Of a stretch of 64,000 nt of DNA, positions 23,699 through 35,665 are shown piece after piece. The notes under the pieces were generated by a model. The model saw nothing but the letters and a program-made list of their open reading frames with translations. It did no database searches and was not told where the DNA came from. Position 1 is the stretch's first letter. Each line of letters begins with the position of its first letter. The stretch comes from Rhizophagus irregularis (Eukaryota > Glomeromycota > Glomeromycetes > Glomerales > Glomeraceae). The stretch lies in contig NC_089452.1 of assembly GCF_026210795.1 (NCBI RefSeq), forward strand, positions 744,001-808,000. The letters run 5' to 3'. The translations under genes and the position numbers were made by a program.

Positions 23699-25431
23699 AT
23701 GGTCGCGAAAAATCAAGAAGAAATTGAAATTATAAAACAAGAATTATTACGTTCAACGTACTCAGAAGGAAATAGTAATAGTGAAGAACAGGATATTGGG
23801 AAATCATCTTCAAGTGATAGTGAAGAAATTAATAGTTTTAGATATCCTGCGGTTATACTCATCGGAAATGCAGGTGAATAAAAAGGTTCTTTAAACAAAA
23901 AAAAAACAAATAAAGAGTGAATATAGGATTTAATGTAAAAATATATTGCCTTGTAGGAGTCGGAAAGAGTACTTTGGGTAATTGGTTATTGGGATACCAT
24001 GGAGATGGTGGACCGTTCGAAACCAAAGCTTCATGTGATCCTGTAACTTTAGAACCACAAACAGCATTACTTGAAATTAGTGATCGTAAATATAATTTAA
24101 TTGATACACCAGGATTATTTGATGTGAAGGATGATGCTAGATCAGATATTGCTCTCACTAAATTAGCTAATACAATTAATCATTGTTCGTATGGTATACA
24201 AACAATTATTTTTGTTGTAAAAAAATCCTTTGGAAAAGAAATCGATAGGCAAATTCAAGCAATTAAAGGTTTCTTGGGAGAAAAAGCTTTAGATCATATA
24301 TTGATCGCATTTACTCACGTTAATATGGATCAGACGATGGATAGAACGGTCATGAAGAAATCTTTTAATTCTAGAATGATCAATTTTCTTAACAAGATTG
24401 ATAATAGATGGATTGTTTCACCAAATCCTGATTTATTTACCTTAGAGGACGATATTGTTTATACCAACGTGTATGAAGCTAAAGATATTATTGAGTCATT
24501 CCCTGAAGCATATACTACCGATATGTTTAATAGAGTGCGTAGAGCTAGAGAAGAGGCTGAAGAAGCTGCAAGAATAAAAGCACAAGAAGAACGCCTCAGA
24601 GCTTGCGAAGAAGAAATATCAAGACTTCGTAATAATGCCGGTATACAGGCTGCTAGAAACGAAGCTGAAAAACAATGTTTTTCTTTAGATACTATTGTTA
24701 CGTTGGAAGGTGGAAAAAAAATTGAAATGTCTGAAGTTAGAGTTGGTGATAAGGTCGCTTGTGTCGGCTCTAATAATAAAGTAGAGTATTCGGAAGTTTA
24801 TCTGATTGCTCATGTAGATAAGGATAAACAAGCCGAATTCTTAAAAGTCGATTACACTAAACCTGATGGAACAACAGGTATTTAATTTTTTTAATTAGTA
24901 TTACATGCTTTGATAGTATATTAAATTGTTTTTTTACTTATTCTATTTTTTTTCTTCTTCTTTTTAATAGGATGTTTGAACTTAACTTCAGAACATCATT
25001 TGTTTGTTAATGGTTCGTTTGATTACGCTCATAATATTCGTCCAAATGATTCACAAATTCAGATTTTATACAAAGATGAATTAATTCCCGTAAGAGTTAC
25101 AAACGTCTCCAAGGTAGATTTTTTTTTTCATAATTCTTTAATTCTCTTTTATTTCCTTTTCTTTATTCCGTTTAATTGATTTTTATGAATATATTAGGAA
25201 ATACGCAAAGGGTACATCGGAATCTTTACACGTACCGGAACAATCATAGCGGATGATGTATTTTGTAGTTGTTATTCTAGTTGTCCACCGTACCAAAATA
25301 TTATTCATTATATTATGGCCCCCATACGATTTACAACTCTATTTCATAAATCAAATTATTGTGATAGTGAGATTCATCCTTATTTGAAGTTTCTTTATAA
25401 TAATTATAAATCCATTACTGGAGCTTTTTAA
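23699..25431 (+). CDS. AIG1/GIMAP-type GTPase fused to a hedgehog-type Hint (Hog) domain
   Basis: Four exons: 23699-23873, 23957-24877, 24971-25113 and 25198-25431, with introns of 83, 93 and 84 nt. All junctions keep frame and rebuild motifs across them, giving 490 aa. Residues 1-48 are acidic and Ser-rich. The GTPase follows: Walker A GNAGVGKST (56-64, split by intron 1), DTPGLFD (108-114) and an AFTHVN motif at the G4 position (176-181). Residues ~250-297 are a charged coiled coil. From Cys299 (KQCFSLDTIVTLEGG) comes a Hint domain: RVGDKVACVG, YSEVYLIAHV, the block-B TSEHHLF (Thr371, His374), GIFTRTGTIIADDVF and CSCY near 436-439, then HYIMAPIRF as in hedgehog Hog domains. Hog/Hint domains cleave themselves N-terminal to the first Cys, so the GTPase could be released or C-terminally modified. 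All key residues are present. Residue 298 is Gln, not the Gly of animal hedgehog. Confidence 0.88.
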
Positions 25432-25690
25432 TTAGAATAACGAATATTTTGGAAATCTCCGATTTTTTTTCGTATTTTAAATGTACAGTAATTATCTATT
25501 TATCACCAAATGTTAAAAAACTAGAGACGAACAGATTAGATCATCATCATCATTATTATTGGGCTAGTTTATTCGTGTTTTTTTTTTTAATTTGTATATT
25601 TTTTTTTTTCCTTTTTAAATTACATATCATAATATACAAATACGTATAAGCATTAAAATTAAATTTTATTATAAAATAAATAAATTATTA

Positions 25691-26802
25691 CTACTTTACA
25701 GTTATCTTATTTGTTGAAACCAAGATCATTATAATTATTAATGTAATAAAAGCCACTACTAAAAAACCATAAAAAAATTTTTTCCCCAATTCCGTACTTT
25801 GAGATTTAACTCCACGAGTATCTCCCTTTAATTTAACTTTTTTTGAGCCTTCTTTACCTTCTATTGACAAAATCATCTTTTTCAGATCATTAACAAAACT
25901 TGCAATTACACTTTTACCTTCATTATTACCAAATAAATCTAAACTTGGCATTACGATCCAACGATCATTTATACTTTGTAATAATGTTGATATTTGTGTA
26001 TTAAAAGTTTTTTTCATTTCTGTACTTGATAATACTAACGCTTTACGTACTTTTGTAAATACTACTATTGTACGTGATTTTGGATATCTTGTAAATAATT
26101 GATGAATAAATAATAATTCATGTTGTGTTAATCTTCCTCCCTCTATAAAAGAAAAAATTTTTAGTGAAAATATCCTTTTTTTTAATCGAACGATCCGTAT
26201 TAAAAGTAATTAATTACCTAACACAAAAATATATGCTTTTATATTTTTAATTTTCTTTTCAACTTGTTTTAATTTATTCCATATTTCATCTGTATTAGAT
26301 TCTGATTCTGGAATACCGATCGTATCTATTATAGTATATTTTTCATCTTTTATGTTAAGTTCTGCCGTACGATATGTCTACATTGCAAAAAAATAAAAGA
26401 GTTCCAAGATTTTTCGTTATATATATATATATATATATTTAAAGAAGAAGAAAAAATTAAAAAGAAAAATAAAATGATAAATAAATAATAAAGGACGTTA
26501 CGTTACTTCTTCCTTTTCATCATCATCATAATCTCTATCAGAAATTGGAAATATTGGTGAAACATTTACTTCAGAATAACTTCCCAATAACATATTACTC
26601 AAAGTACTCTTTCCAACTCCTAATAAATGTGATATTTCAGTTAATAAGTAATAGTAATAGAATTAATAAAATTAATAAATGAAAAAAAAAAAAAACTTTC
26701 TTTAATACCTTTTGCACCTAATATAAAAATTGCTGGATATTTTGCTTCATAATTCATTAACATTTGTTTTTCATCCATTACATCCAATGCAGTTTCTGTC
26801 AT
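25691..26802 (-). CDS. AIG1-like GTPase with C-terminal membrane anchor
   Basis: Four exons on the minus strand: 26802-26709, 26619-26507, 26377-26218 and 26142-25691, with introns of 89, 129 and 75 nt. The spliced product is 272 aa. Intron 1 again splits the P-loop, at the same position as in the gene at 23699: GAK-GVGKST (29-37). The switch II motif is DTIGIPE (DxxG kept). FTKVRK lies at the G4 position, with the usual Asp missing, and NDRWIVMPSLDLFG parallels NRWIVSPNPDLF in the neighbour. Residues ~245-266 (FYGFLVVAFITLIIIMILVS) form a single hydrophobic helix followed by a short basic tail, so the protein is probably tail-anchored in an internal membrane. It converges on the AIG1-Hog gene, with stops 259 bp apart. 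Loss of the G4 Asp may weaken guanine specificity. Confidence 0.85.
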
Positions 26803-28084
26803 GATTTCTTTCTTTTTTTTTTTAAAAAAAAAAACAAACAAACGAAAATAAATAAAAAAAGAACTTATAAACCGTAATTTCTCGTTTAAAAAAAAAAAAA
26901 AATATTTTTTTTTTCGAGGCTTTAATAAATAATTTTTTTTTTTAAACTTTTTACACTGCCTCAAACTTTAACTATTTTTATTTCATATTTTTTTCGGGTG
27001 ATAACAATTTTATTATAGTGAAAGCCACAATTTTTTTTTTTTGATCGAAAATAGAAAAAACCAAGTTTTTATATTTATAGTTTTTGCCATGTGTTAGATC
27101 ATCATAAAATTTTCCATAATAATTGTTGAAAAATTAGTTTGGGTACAAATGCATTAAAAAGGAAAAGTCAATTTTTGAGATTTGATGATGAGGACAAAAA
27201 TTTTATCGTTAATGTTGACGTTTAACATTTTTATTTATTTCATTCGTTTCATTCGTTTCTTAATATCAAATTTAACACCAAGACCTATTCAATGCCCATC
27301 ACATCAAGGGTCTTTTTATATTATTTTTTTTTAAAAAAAAAAATCTTCAAGATTGTTTGCAAACTGCCATAGAATTATGTCTTTTTTTTGTGAGTAACAT
27401 AGATACATAAAGTTATAAATACATAGGATTAAAACAAATATGTTTAAAACTATTTACTAACAGCTAATACAATATTAATATATCAGATATTTACTGTAGA
27501 CCATAGAATTATGTCATAAGATCGGTAAAACTACCGATCATTTTATTGGCAACTGTATAAATAAATAATAGACGAAATTTTTAAAAAACTTAGTTTTTAT
27601 ACCAAAATACCATTATGATGAAAGTCGTTTTTAGGTGAAGCCAAAATCATAAAACATTTCCATTTCACTTTTTTTTTTGTAGATTTTGGCCATGTTACTA
27701 AGAATATTTTGTTCTTTTACTTTGTTAAAATCTTACAAAAGTTACTGTAGTTAGTTATTTTGAAAAAAAAAAATTTGGATTCCCTATAAAAAAACCGGTT
27801 ACGTTTTTGATAAAGTTTTTATACGATTTTTTTTCCTTAGAAATAACGTATCGTGAAAGGATACGGAGGATACGGGAAAATGCATAATTCCGTATCATAA
27901 AAAGTATCATTTGCACGATTTGATCACGGAATTTACATGAATTACAGAATTAGTCACTGAATTTATTGCTTAAATTACTAGTACATTATACAAATAAAAT
28001 AAAATGCTAATATGAAAAATCTGAAAACCTATTATTAAAACATAAATGCTATATCTACTAATAAGATAATTGAAGCAATCTAAG
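26803..28084. other. AT-rich spacer
   Basis: Upstream region of the tail-anchored GTPase. Long A and T tracts; a small hairpin near 27518-27540 (GATCGGTAAAACTACCGATC). No gene seen. Confidence 0.45.
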
Positions 28085-28540
28085 AAAAAAACCTGTTATT
28101 ACAAGTCCAGGTTCGTCCAAGTTTCCAGAAGTTCAACGGTCTAAAAACAAAAAGAAAAAAATAATTGTAAGAACGTTCCTTTTACTTAATTGAAAGTCAA
28201 TCTCTCTCTCCTATATAATACCCACAGTAATTTCAGGTTTATCTAAGTCTCCAAAAGTCTGGCAACCTAGAAAAGAACAAAAAAAAAGAAATGTTCTATG
28301 CTTCTCTAGCACAATTGAAAGGTCAACTCCCCTCTATATAATACTTACAGTATACTCCAGGCCTCCAGCTCATTCAAGTCTCCAAGAATCGATATTCCTA
28401 TAAAAAAGGAGTCAGTATTATATAAAAAGAAGGGAATTCTGGTGGCCTACAAAAAAGAAAAATACCCTACAAAAAAGAATTGAACCGTCCTACAAAAAGG
28501 TGTCGGTGACCTACAAAAAAAAAGTCCAATTTACTATAAA
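28085..28540 (-). repeat. Second array of exon-like segments with splice sites
   Basis: Read on the minus strand, three tandem units of about 125 bp each hold a T-rich acceptor (GTTTTTAG, CTTTTCTAG, TTTTTTATAG), a ~45 nt segment containing TTGGAGACTT or TTGGACG variants, and a donor or donor-like site. The best is GTAAGTATTATATAG near 28347; the second is GTGGGTATTATATAGG near 28225. From 28446 to 28520, four more acceptor-like TTTTTTGTAG motifs follow one another every 17-30 bp. Possible peptides of the segments include ILGDLNELEAW and FGDLDKPEIT. No continuous ORF. Confidence 0.45.
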
Positions 28541-28643
28541 ATCTTTTTACTGAGAAAAAAAGGATAAAAGAAAAAAAGGATAAAAATAAAAAAAAATAAT
28601 TAAAAAAAAGGAAACTTCTAAAAAAGGGAAGATATAAAACAAT

Positions 28644-29090
28644 GAGGTGGAAGTAAAAAGAATTTTTTTTAAAATAAAAAACTAAAGGGGAACGAAATGA
28701 AATAAAAAAAAAGAAAAACAATTTTTTTCTTTAAGAAAAAGAAGGAACGAGGCGGGAATAAGAAAAGAATTTTTTTAAAAAAAAAACTAAAGGGGAACGA
28801 AATGAAAATAAAAAAAAAGAAAACCAATTTTTTTCTTTAAGAAAAAGAAGGAACGAGGCGGGAATAAGAAAAGAATTTTTTTTAAAAAAAAAACTAAAGG
28901 GGAACGAAATGAAAATAAAAAAAAAAAAGAAAAAAAAATTTTTTTCTTTAAGGAAAAGAAGGAACGAGGTGGGAATAAGAAAAGAAATTTTTTTTTAAAA
29001 AAATAAAAGGGTGAAGTGGAATAAAAAAACGCTATGAAGTAAAAATTTTTTTTTCTTAAAGAAAAAAGAAAAAAGGGGGAAAGAGAGAGA
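28644..29090. repeat. Tandem ~105 bp A-rich repeat, about four copies
   Basis: Units begin GAGG(T/C)GGGAATAAGAAAAG and contain CTAAAGGGGAACGAAATGAA, then TTTTTTTCTTTAAG and GAAGGAAC. Copies start at 28644, 28749, 28855 and 28966, the last degenerating. The 84-codon frame opposite is low complexity. Confidence 0.7.
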
Positions 29091-29787
29091 ATAAAAAAAA
29101 ATTTTCACAAAGTTCGATGAGAACGTATTCAATTCATAACGATAAACAAACAATCATGTTATGATACATTGATATGGAAAGTATTTTTTTTTTAATAGAT
29201 GTACGCGGTTTTCTTTATTAGATATTTATATGAATATAGCGTATAATTACAAAAATATGAAAAGAAACATTTAGACCGTTATACAGTAGAAAACTCTACA
29301 GTCTCTACTATCTATCTATATCCAGTTATAATACGGATAGTATACGGAAACCGGAATGACGAAGTTTATAAGTTCCGATATACAATATTCATTCTAAATC
29401 ATTTTATTATCATTAATTTATTAAAAGACCTTCAAAATGAATTACACAGACTAATGATATTATACAGTACATTTTACTTTAAAATGTAATCACTGTTTTT
29501 CAATAATTTTTAATTTTCTATAAATAAAAGGAGCATAATGTTTCGCAAATTTATTGAAACAAATAGAATATTGTGGTTGTTTAGTGTATTTTTAATATTT
29601 TCAAATTATTATCATGAATTAAATGAATTAATCATATTTAGTAATTGATTAGTAAAATTATCATTTTTTAATAAAGGTATAAGTAAACAGGTACAGAAGG
29701 TATAGGACTAGTCAGTAGTGTAGCTCAAAATTTGTGTTTAGTAAAATAATTACATGGAAAGCAATATAATGGTAATAATGGTATTAT
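29091..29787. other. AT-rich spacer
   Basis: No supported gene. A 36-codon frame starting MFRKFIETNRILWLF at 29538 is short and unsupported. Confidence 0.4.
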
Positions 29788-30270
29788 AACGTAATGCCAT
29801 TTCACCGACATGAAATCGCCATTGCCGTTTTACCGACGGAAAATTTACCTACTCCATTAGTCCATTTCACAGAAATGCCATTTTACCGATATGTAAAATT
29901 ACCATTTAATCGACAATTTATTAGCTGCGACCTCAGCACTTGCGCAATAAGGAGTGAAATGTAAAGGTAGTTCAACAAACTGAATTAATAATGCAAGATT
30001 ATATAGCACCAATCTAATTATTCCTTTGTAATCTTTTCTCTTTGTTTTTTTTTTCAAATAGAACGGTTAGAATTTAGAAACAAAAATTTATATCATTGAA
30101 AAATATTCCTTGCTTTTTTATTTAATACTGTAAAATGAATTTCATGTTCGTCGCTATGTCGATCATGTCGTTCGTTAAAATGGTTTGATGTCGGTGAAAT
30201 GAAGTAGGCAAAATAACGTAAGTAAATTGATGTCGGTGAAACAAATGTCGGTAAAATGGGTGAATACGTT
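29788..30270. mobile_element. Inverted-repeat element, TTCACCGACAT motifs
   Basis: About 480 bp. The left end carries CCATTTCACCGACATG and several further CCATTT.ACCGA copies up to 29925. The right end (30165-30270) carries the reverse complements (ATGTCGGTGAAAC, TCGGTAAAATGG). The extreme ends share AACGTA and TACGTT. No clear target-site duplication. Same general motif as the elements at 30921 and 36480; probably a non-autonomous relative. Confidence 0.5.
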
Positions 30271-30839
30271 CAAAAGTTATAATGAAAATACTGTTTTATT
30301 TTCAATAAGAACTTCATAGTGCGTATTATTGACGAAAATTTTCGCGTGAACGACTTTTAATGATCGATTTCGTTAATTCATAAAAAAATCAGTGTGATGC
30401 TATTGAATATTGACGTAAATTCATAATATTATAACTTTAAAACTTAGCTGTTAGGTATAATTCTGATATAATTTCATTAGAATTATAATGATGATGATAT
30501 TAACTGTATTTCCAAATCCAAAGATACAATCTCTTGAATAAAGAACGAATCAGGTGAAAATACTACAATATTGAAACGATATGGATTTAAATTTCGAATG
30601 CATGACAAGTATTATATATGTTACATAAGACTTGTTAAATATGAACGTCCAAAGAAAACATAATTATCAATATTTTCTTGTTTTGTATAAACAAATAAAA
30701 AATTTTATTAATAAGAAATTTTTAAACAATTATTACAATACGCCTGAATCCTATCAATATAATTATTTATTAACATAATTATTTCTTTTTCTCAATTTAT
30801 AATAATATTTTATTCGCATATAATAAATAATAATAATAA

Positions 30840-30900
30840 TCCCCTGTCGCACGAACATTAGGGGTTTTTCGGTTTTTTCCCGAAGGGAAAAAACCCCCCA
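30840..30900. other. GC-rich hairpin next to a MITE
   Basis: GGTTTTTTCCC (30871-30881), loop GAA, GGGAAAAAACC (30885-30895): a perfect 11 bp stem, preceded by CCCCTGTCGCACGAACATTA. It stands out from AT-rich surroundings and is probably the end of another small repeat element. Confidence 0.4.
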
Positions 30901-30920
30901 TGAAATAATAATATTTTATT

Positions 30921-31609
30921 GGGTCGCGTTTAACTCACCGACAATTAATTCACCGACAAACGTTTCATCGACAGGGTTATTTCACCGACAAACGTTTCAC
31001 CGACATATATAAAATTAAATATAAATTTTATAAATATTTTTATATATATCTTTATATGAAATGGGATTTTTTTTGTTAGTAACACGTATTTCTTTGTTAG
31101 ATTTTATAAAATACAAAAAAACTACTACTTTTTTACAATAGTTTATTTTTTTTAATAAATGTATTAATGTTTTGTTGTGATCAAAAACTTAAAAAGTTTA
31201 TTATATATATATATATATTTTTGTTAGTTTTTATTATTTTATATATGTTTATGTTATTCTATCTACTATAACCCGCTCGTCATCCAACGATCGTAGAAAG
31301 ATGCACCATAGCTCGTTGGAATCGTCTCATAACGACGAGTCGAATGGTGGTTAAATCATCTTTTTACGATCACTGGATGCTGAGATAATAGGCGAAACGT
31401 CAAATGGCGCAGTATAAAGATGAAAGTAAAGTATCAATACTAATTAAATCTAAACTAAATATCTAAAAAAAAAAGTTTTATAATAAAATATCTCATTCAA
31501 TATTTATTTTTTATGTCGGTGAAACGTTTGATTGTCAGTGAAATGATTGTCGGTGAAACGTTTATCACGTTTATCGGTGAAAGTAATTGTCGGTGAATGA
31601 ACCAGACCC
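30921..31609. mobile_element. MITE with iterated TTCACCGACAAACG termini, 8 bp TSD
   Basis: A 689 bp element starting GGGTC and ending GACCC. Both ends hold repeated CACCGACAAACGTTTC motifs in inverted orientation over about 85-100 bp. An exact 8 bp direct repeat ATTTTATT abuts both ends (30913-30920 and 31610-31617). The centre contains a second inverted pair, 31281-31303 and 31357-31379 (CATCC..GATCGTA.AAAGATG), around GC-richer sequence. No coding frame. The 8 bp duplication suggests a hAT-type transposase, but the internal terminal iterations are unusual. Confidence 0.7.
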
Positions 31610-34393
31610 ATTTTATTCACATATACCATAAAATAATAAAATAATAATAATAATAATAATAATATTTTTATAATTTTTATTATTATTTTATTATTTCTAT
31701 TAATTTTTTTTAATGAAAAAAAATTTTTTTTATGAAACTGAAATTGGAATAGCGCGAAATCCGTTTTTCGGCCGAACAATATTATTATAATTTGTTAAAA
31801 GATTTTCATATATATAAATAATATTTAGCTTATTATTGTCTTATCTTTATGATTTTATGAAAAAATAAAGATTGTTTACAATGCATAATAACCGAAGGAA
31901 TTATTTTTTTTTTAAATCCGAATATATCATAGTAGAATGTAACAATAGTAGTAATAAAATGTGTTACGTTACAAATTAATCGTTATAAAAAAAAAAACTC
32001 GGATTCTTTATATTATTCAAAAGTTTTCCGTTCATAGAAATAGAAAATTGATTTCAAATAAAGAAATAATCAGTGTCCAAATATGGATAAGAAAAATAAT
32101 ATATAAATTTTTTTCTTACTTTACTATTATATTCCTTTTTAAAAAAACTTGTGATACCCGAAAGGAAATACGATAGAAAATCAATTTCCTCTACAGTATT
32201 GATGATTTTGAAACATTAAGGGGGATGATGATCATGATGATTTATTATGTCAAATGTTTAATAGTAACGTGAATTATTTATCAAATTTTGCCATTTTTGA
32301 GAATTCATCAACTTTCAAAATTACAAATCAAATAAAGAAACGATTCAAAAAAAAAAAAAAAAATTTCAAAAATGAATCCAAAAACCAACATTATTTACCA
32401 AGCCAATCATCATGATTTGCTTCTTAAGTAACATATATGTTCAAGATACGATTTCGAATTTATTATTTGGGAATGAAAGTTCATTATCAATTTATCGATT
32501 CTGGTGTTCCATTTCAAATATATTCTATAATTGATTTGATCTTCCAATAAATCATTTACAAACAAAATACCGGCAAAAAAAGTCTTGTTCTAATAGGGGC
32601 TTCGCTGCTTATGACATATGGTCCATTACTAAGGTTTAGCCGATCATGACAAATTATGAAAAATATCAAAATATTCATTTTTTTCAAATATAAAATCATT
32701 TGCGGTGTATAATTGTGTAAATCGTCAAATATAAAGATTTTAATTAAGTCGCACTATATTTGACACATTTTAATGCCGGTCATGCGTCCAGTCACGTGGT
32801 TTAGAAGTTTGAACTTCTTTATCATTTGAATTATTCAATTTGAGTGACGCAATGTATTTTCTGAGTCCAAAGATTTAAAAAATTAATATAAATTTAATAC
32901 AATTGAAAATTTCAAATATAAACAAGAATTTAATTATAGTCAAAACATCGTCAACTTTTTTTGTTTGCACTTTTTGCACGACGTTCTCTTATGGTAAGAA
33001 TCTGGCAATCTTATTACCTATATTATGTAGGTAAAATCGTAAATCTAGGCATATCAAGTTATTAAAAACTTTATATGGAATTCAGTATACGCCGAAACAG
33101 TAATGCAATTACGCCATCTGCGTTAGTATGCATAACGAACATTCTTTTAATAAATTAAACATTATATTAAATATTATTATAATAAAAATTCTTTTTACGT
33201 TTTGCAAAAAACTTTAAAATTTTAAAAAATATATTTTGTACAAATACAAAAAGATTATTAATTGACCAAGGTTTTATATTAGATATACATAAATAAATGT
33301 ATTACAAATTTTGTAAATCCGGGATTATCAAACATACCTTTAATAATTATTAATTAGACGTCAAAAAATTAAAAGGGGATAATGACTCGCGGTACAATGC
33401 GAAGGAGAAAATCTTTCCGTAACTAAAATTGTATTTACCGAAAAGTGCGGAAACTGAACCTAATTTAAATGTCTAATTATTTATTACCAACAAAATAAAA
33501 TCCCTGAATATGTCTCGCTTTAGCCAAAAAATTTTCAAATTATGTATCGTAATCGTCCTTTCTATGACGATGATAAAATGTGAATTATGTGAAAATTTGT
33601 TTTTTAAAATGTCATTTTATTAGTATTATATAATTCATAGGATAAAAATATTATGTATATTATTGGGGATAAATTGTCATATTTTAACCCATTTACCCAT
33701 TTGACACATTTCACTTTTATAATCACGACCGAAAATCAATTTGGCAGATAGATAAGTATTATTTGCCGTTGACGGTTAGAAGTAAACATGTGAGCTGCAC
33801 AAAAATTTAAGACTATTGTGTATAAATAACGACATAGATTTACAAAAATAAATTAAAATTACTTAATATAGGAAACACAGGGTTTCACAACGCTCCTCAT
33901 TCGGTAATCTTTAATTAATTATACATACAAGGATGTTTATTCTAAACCATTAGAATGAAGCTGTTTCAATATGAGAAGGGGAAATTAGTATAAATAGAAT
34001 GAGCCCTCTTTGTAAATTTGTTTTTTTCTTTACACCAACATCTGTTTTAATGGTGTTTATGTGCGTGTAGAGAGAGAAATTTTGCTGCGGAAATTTCTTT
34101 AAAAAATAATATACTTATTTTTTTTATTATTGTCTATTATATTATTTTTTCTTTTGTTGGTGGCTTCAATATTATAAAACACACAATTTTTTTATGGAAA
34201 GCAAAAAAAAAAAGTTCGAAAATTTAATTATTTCTTTTTAAATTATTTTATTTTATTTTTTAATCGAATCTCAAGTAAAAATCAAAAAAAAAAAAATCGT
34301 AACGAATATTACCTTATATATTATTTTTTTTAACAAAGTTTGTTATCATTAAAAAAAAAAGAGCAAGTTAAAAGAAAAAAAAAAATTTTAATA
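31610..34393. other. AT-rich spacer and upstream region of the membrane-protein gene
   Basis: No gene seen. (ATA/AAT)n microsatellites lie near 31630-31660. A possible TATA box, TATAAATA at 33989-33996, lies about 400 bp before the ATG at 34394 and is followed by a T-rich leader. Confidence 0.45.
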
Positions 34394-35665
34394 ATGGGAC
34401 CTGAAATGTCAGCTAAATTTATCAAGCATTTATTTTTTATACAAATTCTCATCATGATAGGAATAGGAATATGTGGTAAGTCGTTATGAATTTATGAATT
34501 TCAATTTCAATTTTAATTAAAATATTTATTTTTATTTATTTTTATTTATTGATTTATTCATTTCCCGTTCTTTCTTTTCGTTCGTTCGTTTCGTTCGTTT
34601 AAACGAATTTAGAGGTAGTACAATTGGCGGAAGTTAATAAGTCTCAACAAGAAGTTATTCAACATCCGGAAGATTGGGACTACTTGTTTGGTTACACAAA
34701 AAGCATAGCGTAATTTTTTTTTTCGTTAATCTTCCTTTTATTAAAGAAATTAAATAATTAATTATTTTTATTTTATTTTTAGTACAATTTTTATAAGAAT
34801 ATATTATTGGATTATTATACTTGTTTCGTTCGGAATTTTAGGTGGGCAATTCTTTTTGAATTTTTTTTTTAAAAAAAAAATTTAAAAAATTTAAAAATTA
34901 TAAATGATTAAATATTATTATTATTATTATTATTTTAATAGGATGGGCCTTGGATTCATTTAATAGAAGATGGAAAAATATTGAAAATTATAGTGATAAT
35001 TCAAAAAATGTGTACGTATAATTTTTTTTTTAAAAAAAAAATTTTAACGTTAAGATCGACTTTATATGGATTAAAAAATATTTTTTTTTTTCGTAGAACG
35101 TTGCTTATACTATGGTGTTTTGCAAGTAAGCGCAAGATAATTTTAATTTAATATCGAATCGAAAATCTCAATCTCGAATCTCATTATTTTTTCATTAATT
35201 TAAGTTATACCAAGTGTAACCATTTTAGCAAGATCAGATAAATTGAGAACATGTTCCGAATCATCCTATTCATACACAGTGTCAGCAAGATTATTAAGTC
35301 ATTGTAACGCATATTTGGCATCACTGTTTCTTGCATATATATTTATTATAACAGTGATAATTCAATTATTATTTAATTTCGTTGTAATTAAACATCAAAA
35401 AGAAATTAGTATGAAACCACCACCAAATTTACAAGAGCCAAAGAAAATTAAAGTTAGAAGAAGTAAACGTGTGGCTAAAAAGAGAAATAGTTTAAGATCG
35501 ATTTCTGCTTATTCTGCAAGTACAAGATTAAGTATTGTCACCGAAGATGATGAAGAAAAAAGTAATAAAAGTAGTAGAAGTATTAGAAGTAGTAGAAGTA
35601 CTAAAGGTGCCAAGAAAGTTAAGAATGAAGTCAGTCCCGAGATGAGTGTTAATGAAAATGTTTAA
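34394..35665 (+). CDS. Multi-pass membrane protein of unknown function, six exons
   Basis: Exons 34394-34475, 34613-34709, 34783-34841, 34942-35011, 35097-35125 and 35229-35665; all five introns have GT..AG ends and keep frame, giving 257 aa. Hydrophobic segments lie at about 10-28 (FIKHLFFIQILIMIGIGIC), about 60-80 (IFIRIYYWIIILVSFGILGW), a short one at about 104-112 (LLILWCFA) and about 138-162 (LFLAYIFIITVIIQLLFNFV). Between the first two is a polar loop with HPEDWDYLFGYTKS. The C-terminal ~90 residues are basic then Ser/Arg-rich with an acidic patch (TEDDEEK), likely a cytosolic disordered tail with phosphorylation sites. I do not recognise the family. Exon 5 is only 29 nt. Confidence 0.75.

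Noticed and set aside
28467-28721. Phe-rich 84-codon ORF on the minus strand
   Set aside because: Poly-T translation of the A-rich tandem repeats.
29538-29648. 36-codon ORF MFRKFIETNRILWLF
   Set aside because: Too short, no signal or domain, in AT-rich spacer.
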